Of a DNA stretch of 64,000 bases, positions 1 to 13,555 are shown in pieces. A program made the translations under genes and the position numbers. Origin of the DNA: Pardosa pseudoannulata (lineage: Eukaryota > Arthropoda > Arachnida > Araneae > Lycosidae); NCBI GenBank assembly GCA_032207245.1, contig CM063508.1, forward strand, positions 91,023,320-91,087,319, read 5' to 3'. The number at the start of each line of letters is the position of its first letter. The first letter of the stretch is position 1. The notes beneath the pieces were generated by a model. It did no database searches, was not told where the DNA came from, and was given only the letters and a program-made list of their open reading frames with translations.

Positions 1-2940
1 TTATTTTATTATTAACTATTCAATAAATTTAAATTATCTTTGCATTTACTGTCATTTACTTTTAAAACTTCCTTACTGTCAAAGTTAATTCATATTTATT
101 TATTTATTTTCATATTCCGAACTTAAATACAATATATAAATAAATAATGTATGTATACTGTAATGTTTGTTTCATTGCAAGGTAAGTGTTTTGAAGGAGA
201 AACATATTTACAGGCAAAATGTAATATACAGATTTTCACACTAGGCCCATTTAATTGGATTTTTTTTTTCTTTTTAATATAATAAAGTGAAAACTTTCAT
301 TATGAATTTTCAGTTTAACAGTTCATTGTTCGTTAAGTTTTTCATAACTTTTTCAAGAAAATCACATTCATTGTAAATTACTTTTATAGTGTAGTGAAAA
401 CTTTTACTAAAATTTTCAACTTTGCAATTCGTTAATTGTAAATCATTTTATAGGTTTTATGAGAAAATCACATTACATAGTAACACAGTATGACAGTAAG
501 CATTTCTGAGTTTAAAAACAATTTTTCCATAAATTCAAAATAACTTAGACTAATTATTTTATTTCCAATTCCGTAAATTATTTTTACTATACACATTTTT
601 CCATATTTCAGATCGTTAGCTGAAGTATTTTACAACAAAAATTACAAAGCTTACAAGGAGTTTTAAATATTAAATATTTATTAGCAATCAAATACTTATT
701 TTATATCTAAAAACAAAATTTTTAAACACTTAGTTAAATTTCATTCCTTTTTTTTTGCAAATAATACAAAAATTTAATCTTGGATTTTAATTATATGACA
801 ACTCAGAATCTTTATTTTTAATGATAATTTTGTAAACTGAAATAACTTAATTTTTCACGATGCTTTGTATAGTTTTTTATATTTACTTATTTTTAAAAAT
901 ATGAACTTACTATTTTTTCTCTTGGTATAGGAAACAAAATATTGAATGTTTAAAACGTATCACTTTTTACTCTGAAATATAACAGACGAAAAAAAATTCG
1001 AACGGATTCATTCTTGTTTTACAATAACAACATCCTCAAGAAATCGTAACTTTAAATCCCAAACAATGCCTCGAGGCACAGAGCATTTCAAGCATTCCCC
1101 AAAAATGCATTGGTCTTATATTTGTTGCATCTTGTTCTCGAATCTTACCATGGAATTGGTTCCAGATAGTTCGAAGTTAAAGAGCCCTTCACAAAGTTTT
1201 CCCGGGAAATAAATCTATTGGTCAGCATTCCCTGCGGATACGTTTTAAAATCTGTTCGTTCAGTTTTATGTAAAATGTTTGCATTATAGAATCTTTTTAA
1301 GCAGTGAAACATTTAAAAAAAAAACTGTATGTTGAAGCTCTCTTGAATTACTTCTGTTGCATCTGCAAATTATTGCTACGCACTTTATGGATTCCTGGTT
1401 CTATTCAGATATTGCGTGCATTGTAGACTCGACGCATGTCAGACTTATTGTAGTGATTGCAAAAATTAAACCTATGAGTACATTTACTGATTAAAAGGAC
1501 ATAGCACATTTCCAGACGTAAAATCTTCATTTTTTTAAACTAAGCTAGCAATATAGACATTGACTGCTTTTATGTCAATACAATGCTGTTAACCATTTAG
1601 CACCACCAGGGAAGCACGTGTAGCTTCAGATATGCTACGGACTCGAGTAACACCTACAATCTTCATCACACCATGTTTCATTCGATTCATCATAAAATAA
1701 AAAGATATACGACTTTCAGAAGGAATTTTAGGTTATTTAATACCACATTAACTTTAAAACATTGTATAATCTTTTCATTTCATGTAATATGCTTTTAAAT
1801 AACTTTAAAATTGTTAAATCCAAAGAAAACCCAAAAGAAAAAATTAAATTTCTTGAACTGAAAGGTAATTTTGAAAAGTACTTATGAAAATCTAAATTTT
1901 TAATTCAACTTTAAGTAAAATATATTTTTGTTCTTTAAACTTCAGTTTCCACAGGTATCTGAGATATTAAAATTAAAGAAAATTTAAAACTGATAAGGAA
2001 CGATACATAAAAAATAGCATTTGTTATACGATAGAACAAAATATATAGCTAGTATTAAAATAATTGATAATCAGAAAAAAACAAATATAATAAGCTTTAT
2101 TTTAATATAAAAAATTAGTTTCAACCAGTTAGTACAAACTTCATAGTAGTCTTCTTTAAGCAAATGAGTACTTTGAAATATACTGTATCAAAGTAAATTT
2201 TACTACATTAATGTTATTTACAAATAAAAGCTACTTGTATATCTTTGTAAATCGATTTGGCAATATTTATTCAAGTTTTTTAAATTTTGTATAAATACTA
2301 TTTTATTTAAAGGAATGAAATTAGTTTGAAATTTCTCATAAAAATTATTTGCATAAAAAATGAGCAATGTTATGCTCAATTAGAATAATAATAAATATAA
2401 AAAATAATAATTAAAGATTTAATAAATTTAAACTTCTTAGCTTAATCTAAAAAAATGTTATACATAAACAAAGAAGAAAATTGAGTTTTCAGCAATAATT
2501 TGATTTATATAAATAAGTAATTTTTAATATACAGAAATTTATAATTAATCAACAACAAAATATTCATTTAATAAAGTAACTTATTAATTGCCCCAGTCTT
2601 GGCCATACATTATATAATCTTATTAAAGCTCATTTTGTTACCTTTTGCAGTTCCAGTTTTAGTCACAGTACCTAACAAACTGTTACAGCGATGCATTTTA
2701 ACTAATTAAAAATAAACATCAACCATACAAACTAATATAATCAACCACTTTGGAAATAGCTGTATAAAAAAGCAATAAATCGAGAACTGATGGTATAGTT
2801 AGATATGCAATATTTTTTATATTCAAAATGTTGATCTCTTTATAAATGAGTCTTAAGCATATAAATTATTATTAAATGCTTTCTTTTCTTAAAGTTCAAT
2901 TTACCTAACATTTAAAACATTGAGTTATAATTATAATAGT
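1..2940. other. AT-rich non-coding sequence, presumed intron
   Basis: No open frame of note, no RNA gene and no clear repeat family were seen. The sequence is very A/T-rich with many homopolymer runs. A small patch near 1040-1240 is less AT-rich. A short stem with GTAGC/GCTAC arms lies near 1619-1644. If the TCF gene extends upstream this is intron, but nothing in the block proves it. Confidence 0.5.
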
Positions 2941-3375
2941 TATAAAACATAAAAATAGTATATAATTATTAGCTAGTATTTAGTAACATATTTTAACTCA
3001 TTGGCGAGAGAAAACAATGAGGTAATTTATATGTATACATAAACTAAGCATAAAGAACAATTATATATAAAAATTATATTAACTATAAAAAAGTGATTTA
3101 AATGTTAGTGAATACATTTAAATTAGTAATTAATTAGTATTAATTAATTAATTAGTAATTATGTTTTAAAATTACATAGTTATAAAACATAAAAATAGTA
3201 TATAATTATTAGTTAGTATTTAGTAACATATTTCAACTCATTGGCGAGAGAAAACAATGAGATAATTTATATATATACATAAACTAAGCATAAAGAACAA
3301 TTATATATAAAGAATTATATTAACTATAAAAAAGGGATTTAAATGTTAGTGAATACATTTAAATTTATTTTAAGA
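2941..3375. repeat. 240-bp tandem duplication
   Basis: The stretch beginning TATAAAACATAAAAATAG at 2941 recurs at 3181, a period of 240 bp. Both copies carry the TTGGCGAGAGAAAACAATGA segment (3001 and 3241) with only scattered differences. No coding potential was seen. Confidence 0.85.
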
Positions 3376-3803
3376 GAACAAAAAATATAGAGCTAATTGT
3401 AGAAAATACTCTCTGAGATGGCGGGATGAATAAATGTCGATTTGGAGTGAAAAAAGTATTAAGGTTTAGAGAAACCACGAGTAACTGAATTTGTGTGTCC
3501 AAATATTGCACTGGAAAAATCGCTTCAGTTTTAATGTTCCAATAGCTAACACAGATTTTCTAAACGTTTTGTAGACACAGAAATCTGTATTGTTTCTCTT
3601 TCCCTTCTGATGCACCCCCAGCTTTGCCCCAGAGAAAATGGGGAAGGATAAAAATTCACTAGGGTTTACTTTGTAATAGTCCTATTGAGTACTTCTAGGG
3701 GACGAATAACGTCTTTTATAGAAAAGAAAAACTGGAGTTTTTCGCAACGAAAAAAAATTCAATGAAATAACACTAAATCTCGTATTATGTTTTGAGTTGT
3801 ATG

Positions 3804-5766
3804 GGTAAATCTTTCCCATGTTTAAAATCAATAAAAAAAACTTGCAAAGATTTTAAACACATTTTTTTTTTAAAAGATATATTTGTGATAATCGATTTTT
3901 TTTTGGTAATTTCATTCATTTTATTCCGATTTTTCTTATCTTTGATGGTTTTTTAACATTTGCTAGATTCTTAATTAAAAATGTGGGGAAATTTACATTA
4001 AATGCTATTTTGGTTTGGTTTTTTGTAATAAGAGTTTTTTTGAAAATTAAGATCATAAATATTATAAACATTGTTTGAATTTTAAAATGCAGGTAATTAA
4101 AAATTGAGATACATTAAATGCTATTTTGTAACGATATTTTGCACAATTAAATAAGAAAAAACATTTTTGAATTTTTAGGGATATCTGAAGAGTTGAGTAT
4201 CATTCTTGAAAATATTACGTATCCTTCGTCACGTATTGTCGTAAATCTTTCCCATGTTTAAAATCAATAAAAAAAAAGCTTGCAAAGATTTTAAACACAT
4301 TTTTTTAAAAGATATATTTTTGATAATCGATTTTTTTTTTTTTTTTTTGGTAATTTCATTGATTTTATTCCGATTTCTTTTATCTTTGATCGTTTTTTCC
4401 CATATGCCAGATTCGTAATTAAAAATATTATATTTACATTAAATGCTATTTTTGGTTTTTTTGTATTACAATTAGTTTTGCACAATTAAATACAGTTTAA
4501 AACATATACAAACATTATGAATTTTTAGGGCTCTAATCGGCCATCGTTCAATGCTATTTTGTAACAATATTTTGCACAATTAAATAAGAAAAAACATTTG
4601 AATTTTTAGATATCTATTTGAGTATCATTCTTGAAAAAAATACGTATTTTTCACGTATAGTCGTAAATCTTTTTTAAAATCAATAAAAAAAAAGCTTGCA
4701 AAGATTTTAAACACATTTTTTTAAAAGATATATTTTTGATAATCGATTTTTTTTTTTTTTTTTGGTAATTTCATTGATTTTATTCCGATTTCTTTTATCT
4801 TTGATCGTTTTTTCCCATATGCCAGATTCGTAATTAAAAATTTGGGGATATTTACATTAAATGCTATTTTGTTTGGTTGGTTTGTTTGGATACTCTACTG
4901 TTTTGCACACGAATATGAGAATACAGTTTAAAGCCGATTCCGAACGGCTACAAATAAACATCGAAAAATTTTCCGAATAGCAGCAGCGAACCATTTATCG
5001 TTCAAATGCTATTTTGTAACAATATTTTTGCACAATTAAATAAGAAAAAACATTTTTGAATTTTTAGGGATATCTGAAGAGTTGAGTATCATTCTTGAAA
5101 ATATTACGTATCCTTCGTCACGTATTGTCGTAAATCTTTCCCATGTTTAAAATCAATAAAAAAAAAGCTTGCAAAGATTTTAAACACATTTTTTTTTAAA
5201 AGATATATTTTTGATAATCGATTTTTTTATGGTAATTTCATTGATTTTATCGATTTCTTTTATCTTTGATCGTTTTTTCCCATATGCCAGATTCGTAATT
5301 AAAAATTTGGGGATATTTACATTAAATGCTATTTTGTAACAATATTTTGCACAATTAAATAAGAAAAAACATTTTTGAATTTTTAGGGATATCTGAAGAG
5401 TTGAGTATCATTCTTGAAAATATTACGTATTCTTCGTCACGTATTGTCGTAAATCTTTTCCATGTTTAAAATCAATAAAAAAAACTTGCAAAGATTTTAA
5501 ACACATTTTCTTTAAAAGATATATTTGTGATAATCGATTTTTTTCTGGTAATTTCATTGATTTTATTCCGATTTCTTTTATCTTTGATCGTTTTTTCCCA
5601 TATGCCAGATTCGTAATTAAAAATTTGGGGATATTTACATTAAATGCTATTTTGTAACAATATTTTGCACAATTAAATAAGAAAAAACATTTTTGAATTT
5701 TTAGGGATATCTGAAGAGTTGAGTATCATTCTTAAAAATATTACGTATCTTTCGTCACGTATTGTC
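3804..5766. repeat. Tandem array, five units of about 318-467 bp
   Basis: Units start with GTAAATCTTT at about 3804, 4241, 4663, 5130 and 5449, and the last ends near 5766. Each contains a run of landmarks in the same order: CTTGCAAAGATTTTAAACAC, GATAATCGATTTTTT, CCAGATTCGTAATTAAAAAT, GAGTTGAGTATCATTCTTG. The core unit is about 318 bp. The first three units are longer because of extra internal or inserted sequence, including a SINE fragment in the third. Short open frames inside are A-rich artefacts. Confidence 0.88.
4924..5004 (-). repeat. Fragment of tRNA-derived SINE family 1 inside the tandem array
   Basis: TTTAAAGCCGATTCCGAACGGCTAC at the left of this segment matches the body of the SINE copies at 45991, 48957 and 50743. 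The match then decays, ending around a degraded version of the ATCGTTC-type head. It sits within one unit of the 3804-5766 array and is missing from the other units, so it inserted after the array formed or was lost from the others. Confidence 0.55.
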
Positions 5767-6438
5767 AGCTGTGCTACACTCTACAAATACTTGACAATAA
5801 CATATTTTTTCATTATCAGCAAATACGGATAATTTGCCAGTAAAAACTTAAATTAAGTCATCAGTGTATTAGTAAAACATTTATTGCTCTAACTTCATCC
5901 AATGAAATGCTCTGATCGGAACTCAGTATTTATAACCATACATTTTTGACAGTAGTTTAAATTTTGTAACATTTTTATATTTATTAAAAAAATATAAGTC
6001 ATAGCTTTTCATGTTTTTTTCGCTATTTCTTTTTGAAAATTGAAGTTGAATACGTCTTTTTTTTAAATTTTTATAAACTTGACTGCATATTTTTTTTTTA
6101 TTTTTCAATCAAAATAAATTTTTTTCATGTTCATAATATTTTAATTTTATCATAGAAAAGAGCAAAATATTTTCAGTACTCTTAAAATTATCGCTAAATT
6201 TTTTTAAAAAGTTTTTTATGAGTACCAATTTACTGCACAAAATGTAACCTAAAAATTAGTTTTTAATCACAAACAGAAATATAATTATAAATTATTTGTG
6301 TAAGTATGAGTTTTTGTATCTCTCTACTGGTTACATATTTAAAATTTCTCATAATAAGCTACATATTAGTAAATTTCTTATGGAGGCAATTATTTTTTTT
6401 TTGTAATTAAATATAAATTAGAGGTGCTCACACACATA
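5767..6438. other. AT-rich non-coding sequence
   Basis: Nothing beyond A/T-rich sequence and short homopolymer runs was recognised. The 61-codon minus-strand frame here is K/N-rich and has no family resemblance. Confidence 0.5.
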
Positions 6439-6905
6439 TGTAATCCAATAATTATAAAACTGCTGGACAAGGAGAAAGCTAAACAGCTAGCATTAATAAA
6501 AATGCAGTCGGCCGACATTGAAGAGAACGGCACAAGTCTAATTAAAACTTTATTTCAGAGCTACAAAAACGGACATCTTTACTAGTCAACGACAGACAAA
6601 AGAAAGGCAAAAAATCACTCTTCTGGAACAGAGGTGAACCGAAAAGCAAAGACAGAAGGAATTTTCCCAAGTGGCAAGAAACTTACTTAGCGAATTTAAG
6701 TATTAAAATCAGAAAAAACGCGAAGCCATTGGCCGGCGACAGTTGGGAAAGGTGTTGAATAGACAGAAAATTTACATTTATAGGATTAGAAAGCTTTGGG
6801 AAATGTATCGAAAGAATTTTAAGTTGAGAACGCTCCTTTGATTAAGACATTTAGAGGCTGGGTAAAATATTTTAAAGAAATATTAAAGTTAAACAATTTT
6901 GAAAT
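6439..6905 (+). repeat. Dispersed repeat R1, copy 1, ending in (TA)n
   Basis: This segment matches 33395-33935 closely: GCTGGACAAGG, then AATGCAGTCGGCCGACATTG, GAGAACGGCACAA, and GGAAATGTATCGAAAGAATTTTAAG. Both copies run straight into a (TA)n tract. The second copy has an open frame (see there); here the same frame is interrupted by TAG near 6584. The family was not recognised. A 3' tail of simple repeat suggests a retroposed element, but that is inference. Confidence 0.75.
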
Positions 6906-6909
6906 ATTA

Positions 6910-6933
6910 CACACACACATATATTATATATAT

Positions 6934-7011
<78 letters not shown>

Positions 7012-7041
7012 GTATATATATATTTATTTATTTATATAATG

Positions 7042-7111
<70 letters not shown>

Positions 7112-7112
7112 T
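6910..7112. repeat. (TA)n microsatellite
   Basis: A short CA run leads into almost pure TA for about 200 bp, with a few TTTATATA and GTATGT interruptions. It directly follows dispersed repeat R1. Confidence 0.97.
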
Positions 7113-9500
7113 TATTTAAGTCTTTATATTTACTAGACACTAGTATAAGAAGCTTTGGTTGTAGAAATTTTCATATAGTTTCATAACTACGTAAATTAAA
7201 ATTTCAAGCAAAAATAAACATTTTTTTTGTTTAAAGGCATTAAAACTGTACACAAGTTGCCATTATGTATCAACCATACAATTTTTTTTATTACTGGTAA
7301 ATATTCATAGCTACTAAAAAAATAATAAAGAGCAGTGGTACGTAAAAACAATGTACGTTATTCTGCAACAGTGTATTGAGGCATATTTTTTTAAAGAAAA
7401 AAAAACCCGATTCCCTATAAATATTTCTAAAAATGCGTTTGCAACATCAATGCCAGCATATCCTGCAGGAGTATGAAATAGCATGGCTCTATAAATCTCG
7501 AAGTATATACGTCCCTAACATACTTAGCAGTATACGCGTGCGCCACTCTACGAGATCTCTACTTATTCGTAGCCTTCAGCGTGTAGAGAACGCAAACTTC
7601 AAGATGCCCTGCACCCAATCAACAAGCCGTGTTGCCGACGGGCGATGGAAGAGCTCCAATGGTAGCCCAAAATTTCCAGAAGGGTTGAAGGTTTATAGGA
7701 AAAGACAGAGAGGCTGAAACACTTGAAAAAGTTTTCGAAATTTTCAAGTCCCTCTCGTTGTGGTATTGATCGTTCGCTATGGTAAGAGTTGGTTTGTGAG
7801 GAGGAGCAAGAGCCGGTGGAAGGGTTGCTAGGATTTGGCGTCAACTGAATTCTCTCCTGCCAAATCGAAGTTGATTTGATTTTCTTGAAATGATACCTGA
7901 ATGAAAATGTAGCAAAGCCTTCTAAATTGAGGAAGAAGGCAGATAGAGAGAGAGAGAGCATTTAAGGAGGAATGATGCAATTAAATAAGTGTGCTTTACT
8001 AGTTAAATATGCACACTGGGATTCTGTAATGATTGTCTATACGCCTACGTGTTATTTATTTACATTCACTTCGACGCTGTATTTAAATGTGTCTTGAATA
8101 GTCTTTTCAGTGCTTGCTAATCTTGAAAGTATTTTAATAATTTCGGAGGCTCTTGACCAATCTCAGACTCAAATTTATAAGGTTAATGTAAACATCGTTA
8201 CATTTAAGTGAAACTTACTTTACAGCTAGAGTTATAGTAGCACTTTTAACCTGACTAACAATTACAGACACAGGCTAACTGCAAATTTGCTTCCCTTATC
8301 CTATACTCCTTGTTTCCGAAAACCTCTTTAGAGCAATTTAGTTAGAAAAAGGGCCAATAATTTCTCTGAGAGATAAAGAAAAAGAGTATTTTGTCTAGCC
8401 GAATAAAAACAGAGTTCGAAAAGTATTGTATTGCTCCAACAAATAAATAAATAAATAAAAATAAAAATCATTGCATACATCAGTTCAGTTTGCTGTGCTA
8501 ACCTAACATATCAGGTGGCAATGTTAGACTAATGAATAAGACCGTTTTACAATAACTTTTGAAACATCACTATAATTATATATTATTCATTTTCAGTCTT
8601 TTAAAATGTTGTGGATAGAATTGCTTAAACCTAAACTTTTAAAATAACTTTTGCTTTTGTTCTACTTCTGAATTTATTTGTTTTATTTTGGTAGATCAAT
8701 TGATCTGTAATTACCCAAAAATTTTTATAGTTTAGATGGAATTTTTCATTTTTAATTCCCTTTTTTGGTACGCTTCGGCATTCAGTACTCCCTGATAAAC
8801 CAACTGACCAAGATACTACAAATTCTGACTGGTACGACAGTTTCTTGACACTGATAATGACATACTGATGATGTTCTGCTTTATTTCTCCATAAATCTCA
8901 ATCGCTAACATCAGCGGCTGTAGAATAATCTCCATACAACTACTACTTTCTATTACTACTTTCAGTCATTCAACAGGTTTATAAACGAAAATACATTATG
9001 TTTATATAATTCCCCTTTTATTTTAAGCATAAATTTAATTTAAAACATTTAGAATAAGTTTCGATTTTTGCTGATTTTTGGATTAACATCCAAAGGATAG
9101 AAGATCTATTTTTCATTACATATGATATATTGAATGTCACAAAATACTCGAATATCATGGTACAGATTAATAGTTTTTCTTTTATTTCTTTTTCCAAGAT
9201 GCTTTTATATTGCGTTATTTTCCCTAAATGATTTTAATCATATAGCGTATAACATTTATTTTCTTTATTTAAAGCGTCATTATAAATGACATGACAAAAT
9301 TTTAAAAATATCATTTTCATATTAAAACAAATTTATTGTGCGATAAAAAGCATAAAATGTTATACTAATTAACCAAACCTTAATTTATAAATCTATGTAT
9401 TATTAAATTACTAGATTTCTGCAGAATACGCTTTTGTGGTATACTAGAATTTTGAAGTAAAAATTGCTACCTGTAAAAATTCTTAGTTTATAAGTATAAA
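7113..9500. other. Non-coding sequence with a less AT-rich patch at 7430-7960
   Basis: The patch at 7430-7960 has more CpG than its surroundings (for example ACGCGTGCGCC near 7533) and open frames of 94 and 120 codons on opposite strands. Neither frame resembles a known protein, and they overlap, so I treat them as chance. The patch could be a regulatory element or an old repeat. The rest is plain AT-rich sequence. Confidence 0.45.
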
Positions 9501-9524
9501 TTTTGCACATACTCACGAAAATTT

Positions 9525-9835
<311 letters not shown>

Positions 9836-10990
9836 TTGAGTACAATTAAAATAATATAAATTTAAAATATCAAAATTATTGACAAAATTGTTTGTTAACA
9901 AAATATTTCCTCTAACTTCAATTCATTTCCTAGAGGCATCTATGTACATTGAAATAATGCTTAATTTCTCTGTTCGTAAATAGAAAACCGGTTTTTTTTT
10001 ATAAATATAATTTTCTTTTTAATTCAACGGATTTTACAGAAATGCTGCAGTAATTAGAAAGATTATTTTTTTTTACTTCCCAAACAATAATATAAATCCA
10101 AATTTACAATAAATAATTGTAACTCTAAAGTGAATTCAATAAATTAAAAAGATAATTTTTGCATAAAATTTTATTTATGTTGAAAATACTTTAATGTAAA
10201 ATTCCATATCTTTTAAAATCCTTCCTCCGAAAGTTTAATCTCATTCATAATCCGGTTACTGTTGTAAGAGAGAAAAGCTATTTAAAGCCGATTCCAAAGC
10301 TTGGGTCACAATAATTTCTTTTCGCATTTATTTGAGAACATTTTTACGTACATTCAGTAGCAAATATAAACTTAAAACTGCATTTGTTGCACTTAAACAA
10401 TATTGTTTTTAGAAAAATTGTTGGAGAGTTTAGTTACACAAAGCAATGTAGAGAGTAGTACAGGAGTGGCTTGTTTACATCCATAATATTATCAAAATGT
10501 GTAGAAATATTAAAATTTATTTTAAGCGCATTTTGTGCATAAGTTTAAATATTTTTAAAGAAGTTAAATTTCAATTCTTTTCACCTTGAGTGTTGTAATT
10601 TCTAACATTTAAGGTCAGTGAACATTTCTTGTATTAAAATGATCTGTTTGTTTAGAGTTCCAGAAAGTTACAGTCACAGCTCATATACATAAGGTATCTA
10701 CTTTTATTTTAATTAAGCCATAAATAGATACCTTATGAGGAACTTTTATTTCGCTTTTACTCCACGGTAGCTGTATTAAAACAAAAGATACATGTGCATT
10801 ATATTTACTACATTTTGCACCTCAAATTAACGCTTGATGCTTTCGAATAATGAATAATTATGCCAAAAATTGCCGAATACAGGAGGAAAGATCATAGCAT
10901 TTTCTAAGATCTCTACGTGTTTTCAGTTATTTAGAGTTTTGAAGCCTTCCGAAATAATACCATTACAGTTAGCGTTTGCCTGTTTCAAGT
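9836..10990. other. AT-rich non-coding sequence with one small inverted repeat
   Basis: Nothing coding was seen. TTTAAAGCCGATTCC at 10279-10294 matches part of SINE family 1 and may be a tiny remnant. A 13-bp inverted repeat lies at 10688-10737. Confidence 0.5.
10688..10737. other. Inverted repeat, 13-bp perfect arms
   Basis: CATAAGGTATCTA at 10688-10700 is matched by TAGATACCTTATG at 10725-10737 around a 24-nt spacer. It may be a MITE remnant or chance in AT-rich DNA. Confidence 0.6.
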
Positions 10991-11560
10991 CAGTTTTTAA
11001 TTAATCCCCTCCAGGAATACTGAGTGAGTACGTTGTTAGGGGAAGCGAGTTGCTCCCGGTTGCGCCTGTATAGTCGGTTTTCCGTACAGGCTTCGGTGCT
11101 TGGCGAAGAAACTTGTCTCCAGTAACCCTCGCCACTCGACCTGAACCAGAATATAACAGGAACCTCACATAAGAGATCTCCACAAAAGACTCAGAACAGC
11201 AAGCAATCAATTAGACCCCGGACCGCCTTTAATGAGAACGACCTATAATGAGATGTTAAATGAGGTCTCCCGACCCCCTTGTCTCCACCAATCAGAATAC
11301 GCCATGTTTTACCCCCTCCCTCCAGCTCTCCTTAATGAATTTCATTGTGGGATTTCAATCTCCCCCCTCTTGAGAAACAAGCGAGGTGTGTTTTATTTAG
11401 AAGAGAGGGTTTTGTTTCATTATAAACTTTTCCTTGTGTTTTTTTTCGGGGGGGAGTGTGGGTGGTTCTTTAAATGGGGGGGGAATAGGTAGGGGGGAAG
11501 TGGTACGGCTGAGGAGCAGGAAGAGCATTTTGGAAAAGGTTTGCCCGCCGCGCCTTTTGT
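10990..11560. promoter_or_regulatory. GC-richer, CpG-containing block; candidate enhancer or alternative promoter
   Basis: This roughly 570-bp block is clearly richer in G+C and CpG than the surrounding intron, and ends in G-runs (11450-11500) and GCCCGCCGCGCC near 11542. It holds a CCAAT box (CCAATCAG, 11288-11295) and a TATA-like TATAAAC at 11421-11427. It also has several TAATGA-type homeodomain motifs (near 11230-11260 and 11333). No coding sequence was recognised: the 69- and 86-codon frames are unrelated to known families. TCF genes are known to use internal promoters giving N-terminally shortened proteins, so an alternative promoter is possible. A developmental enhancer is at least as likely. 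The sequence alone cannot decide. Confidence 0.4.
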
Positions 11561-12780
11561 AATTCAAAGAAATATTTTTTGCACCGTTTTGTAGTGGTTG
11601 TTGTTTGTCATAATCGTGGCTTCTTTCAGTTTTAATTTTTGTTGTTGGTTTTTGAGAAATCGAGACCTCCCCGTCCTTTTTTTTTTTCTTTGAAGAAAAC
11701 TAAAACGAAAACCGACCGCTTTGTTTTTAGGAAGAGCATTATTTTGTTCAATTTTTTTCCCATCTTCACGAGCTCAACTGCAGTATGAAAAAAAAAAAAT
11801 GATGGGAAAAGACATGATTTTCTACCGTGATTTAATGAAATATTTAATTAACATTTTTTATATTTCTCCTGTTTGAAGAAGTTGCTCGGAGTTCATTTTT
11901 TAAAAGAAATGCTATCCCGCAAAAAGCGTTTAGTTTTTTGAATGAAACACTCAAAACGGTATTTTTTTTCCTCCGGATGCGAAATATATATTTATATGCA
12001 AGTGATTTCAGATTCATATATAATTTTTTTTTCGCTTTTACGTGCGACCACAAGAATTTTTTTTTTCCAGTTGTCGTTATTGTTAAAATATAATGACGGT
12101 TTTCTTTACTTTTTTTTCACTATTTTTTTCCTTGCGTCAAAGAAATTAAGATTATAATAATGAGTATTAATTTAATGAGCTTTTCTTTACGGAGGGGAAA
12201 AAACCCAGCATTGTTTTTTCCTAAAACTTTTTCTTCTTTCCGTCATTTAGCCTTTCCTTAAATTATTCGGATTTTTTTAGTGCTCCCTGACAAAGAAATT
12301 ATGTTTTAATCTTCGCTATTTTATGGTTGTTAATAGGGGATTAAATGGCAAGATGAAGCTCGCTGCTAGAGATTCAAGTAATCTTGTTAGCTGAGTTGAA
12401 ATTTTGCTGAGATTTTGAAGAGGGGGGAAAAAGTCAGTCTATTTTCTGAAAAATTGTGTATGGTTCTGTTTCATCAAATAAGAATGAGAAGAGAAGTAGT
12501 CCTTATGTGTCTTTTGTAATATTTTCAACATTAAACTACGATTTTCAAAATATATTACCTAGCGTAGAATAAATTTAGTTTTTTAGTCCTTAAAATTAAA
12601 AAAAAACATTAATTGTGAAAAATTTGTGATTATATCTCACAAAGAAATGTGCTTACATTGTAACTATTAACACTTAATCCTCGAAAAGTTACACTGTATA
12701 GACATGTTCTTTAGAGGAACATTTTGTATTCTATTGCTATGAACGTATTCCAGTAATGTTAATAAATATTACGTTACTAA
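11561..12780. other. T-rich non-coding sequence
   Basis: Many poly-T and poly-A runs occur and no recognisable gene, repeat family or RNA. The two overlapping frames near 11844-12157 are low-complexity F/K-rich artefacts. Confidence 0.5.
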
Positions 12781-12782
12781 GC

Positions 12783-13555
12783 AGTATGTTATATTAATAA
12801 TAAAATCCTTGTAATTTCTATAATTTATACATAGTTTAGTCTCCCCAGCAAAGCATTTCGGGAGAGAAGGGCTAAAAGTTTTGCAGTTCTAACTGCATAA
12901 GTATACTTGCTGTGATATAAAATTAATCTAACATAACATGCCAGCATATTTAATGAATATTTCCATGTAATGATATGAAAATTTTGAAAAGCTATGTTTA
13001 TTTGACTGTTACTATGATAATCATGCATGTTATATTAATAATAAAATGTATATCAATATGTCATATTAATAATAAAATGTATATCAGTATGTTATATTAA
13101 TAATAAAATCCTTCTAATTTCTATAGCATTTATACATAGTTTAATCTCCTCAGCAAAGCATTTTGAGAGAGAAGGGCTAAAAATTTTGCAGTTCTATCTG
13201 CATAAGTATATTTGCTGTGATATAAAATTAATCTAACATAACATGCCAGCATATTTAATGAATATTTCCATGTAATGATATGAAAATTAGGAAAGGCTAT
13301 GTCTATTTGACTGTTACTATGATAATCATTCATATAGTAATAAATTTATGTTATAATAATATATCATTTTATATTAAAATAAAATCCTTCAATTTCTATA
13401 ATTTATACATAGTTTTTGTGCATTTCAAAAAATCATTTTGCATTTTTAAATTATTTTGTTTAAATAATCTAACATAAATAATATTTAATGAATTTTCCAT
13501 GTAAAATAAATTTATGTTTTTGACGTTAATATGATAATCATGCATATAGTAAGAA
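12783..13555. repeat. 305-bp tandem duplication plus a degraded third copy
   Basis: AGTATGTTATATTAATAATA begins at 12782 and again near 13087. The following 240 bp matches with few changes, for example ACATGCCAGCATATTTAATG at 12937 and 13241. A third, shorter and diverged copy follows to about 13555. The paired 67-codon minus-strand frames are products of the duplication, not genes. Confidence 0.85.

Noticed and set aside
1587..1660. Possible TTAA-flanked element starting TTAACCATTTAGCACC
   Set aside because: No matching opposite end was found and no tail-domain peptide follows.
3804..5766. CRISPR-like array
   Set aside because: Units are direct, several hundred bp long and without unique spacers; the genome is eukaryotic.
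7433..7961. Overlapping frames of 94 and 120 codons on opposite strands
   Set aside because: No recognisable domain and no splice or promoter context; overlap on opposite strands favours chance in a less AT-rich patch.
12825..13333. Two similar 67-codon minus-strand frames
   Set aside because: Similarity comes from the 305-bp tandem duplication; the peptides match no family.
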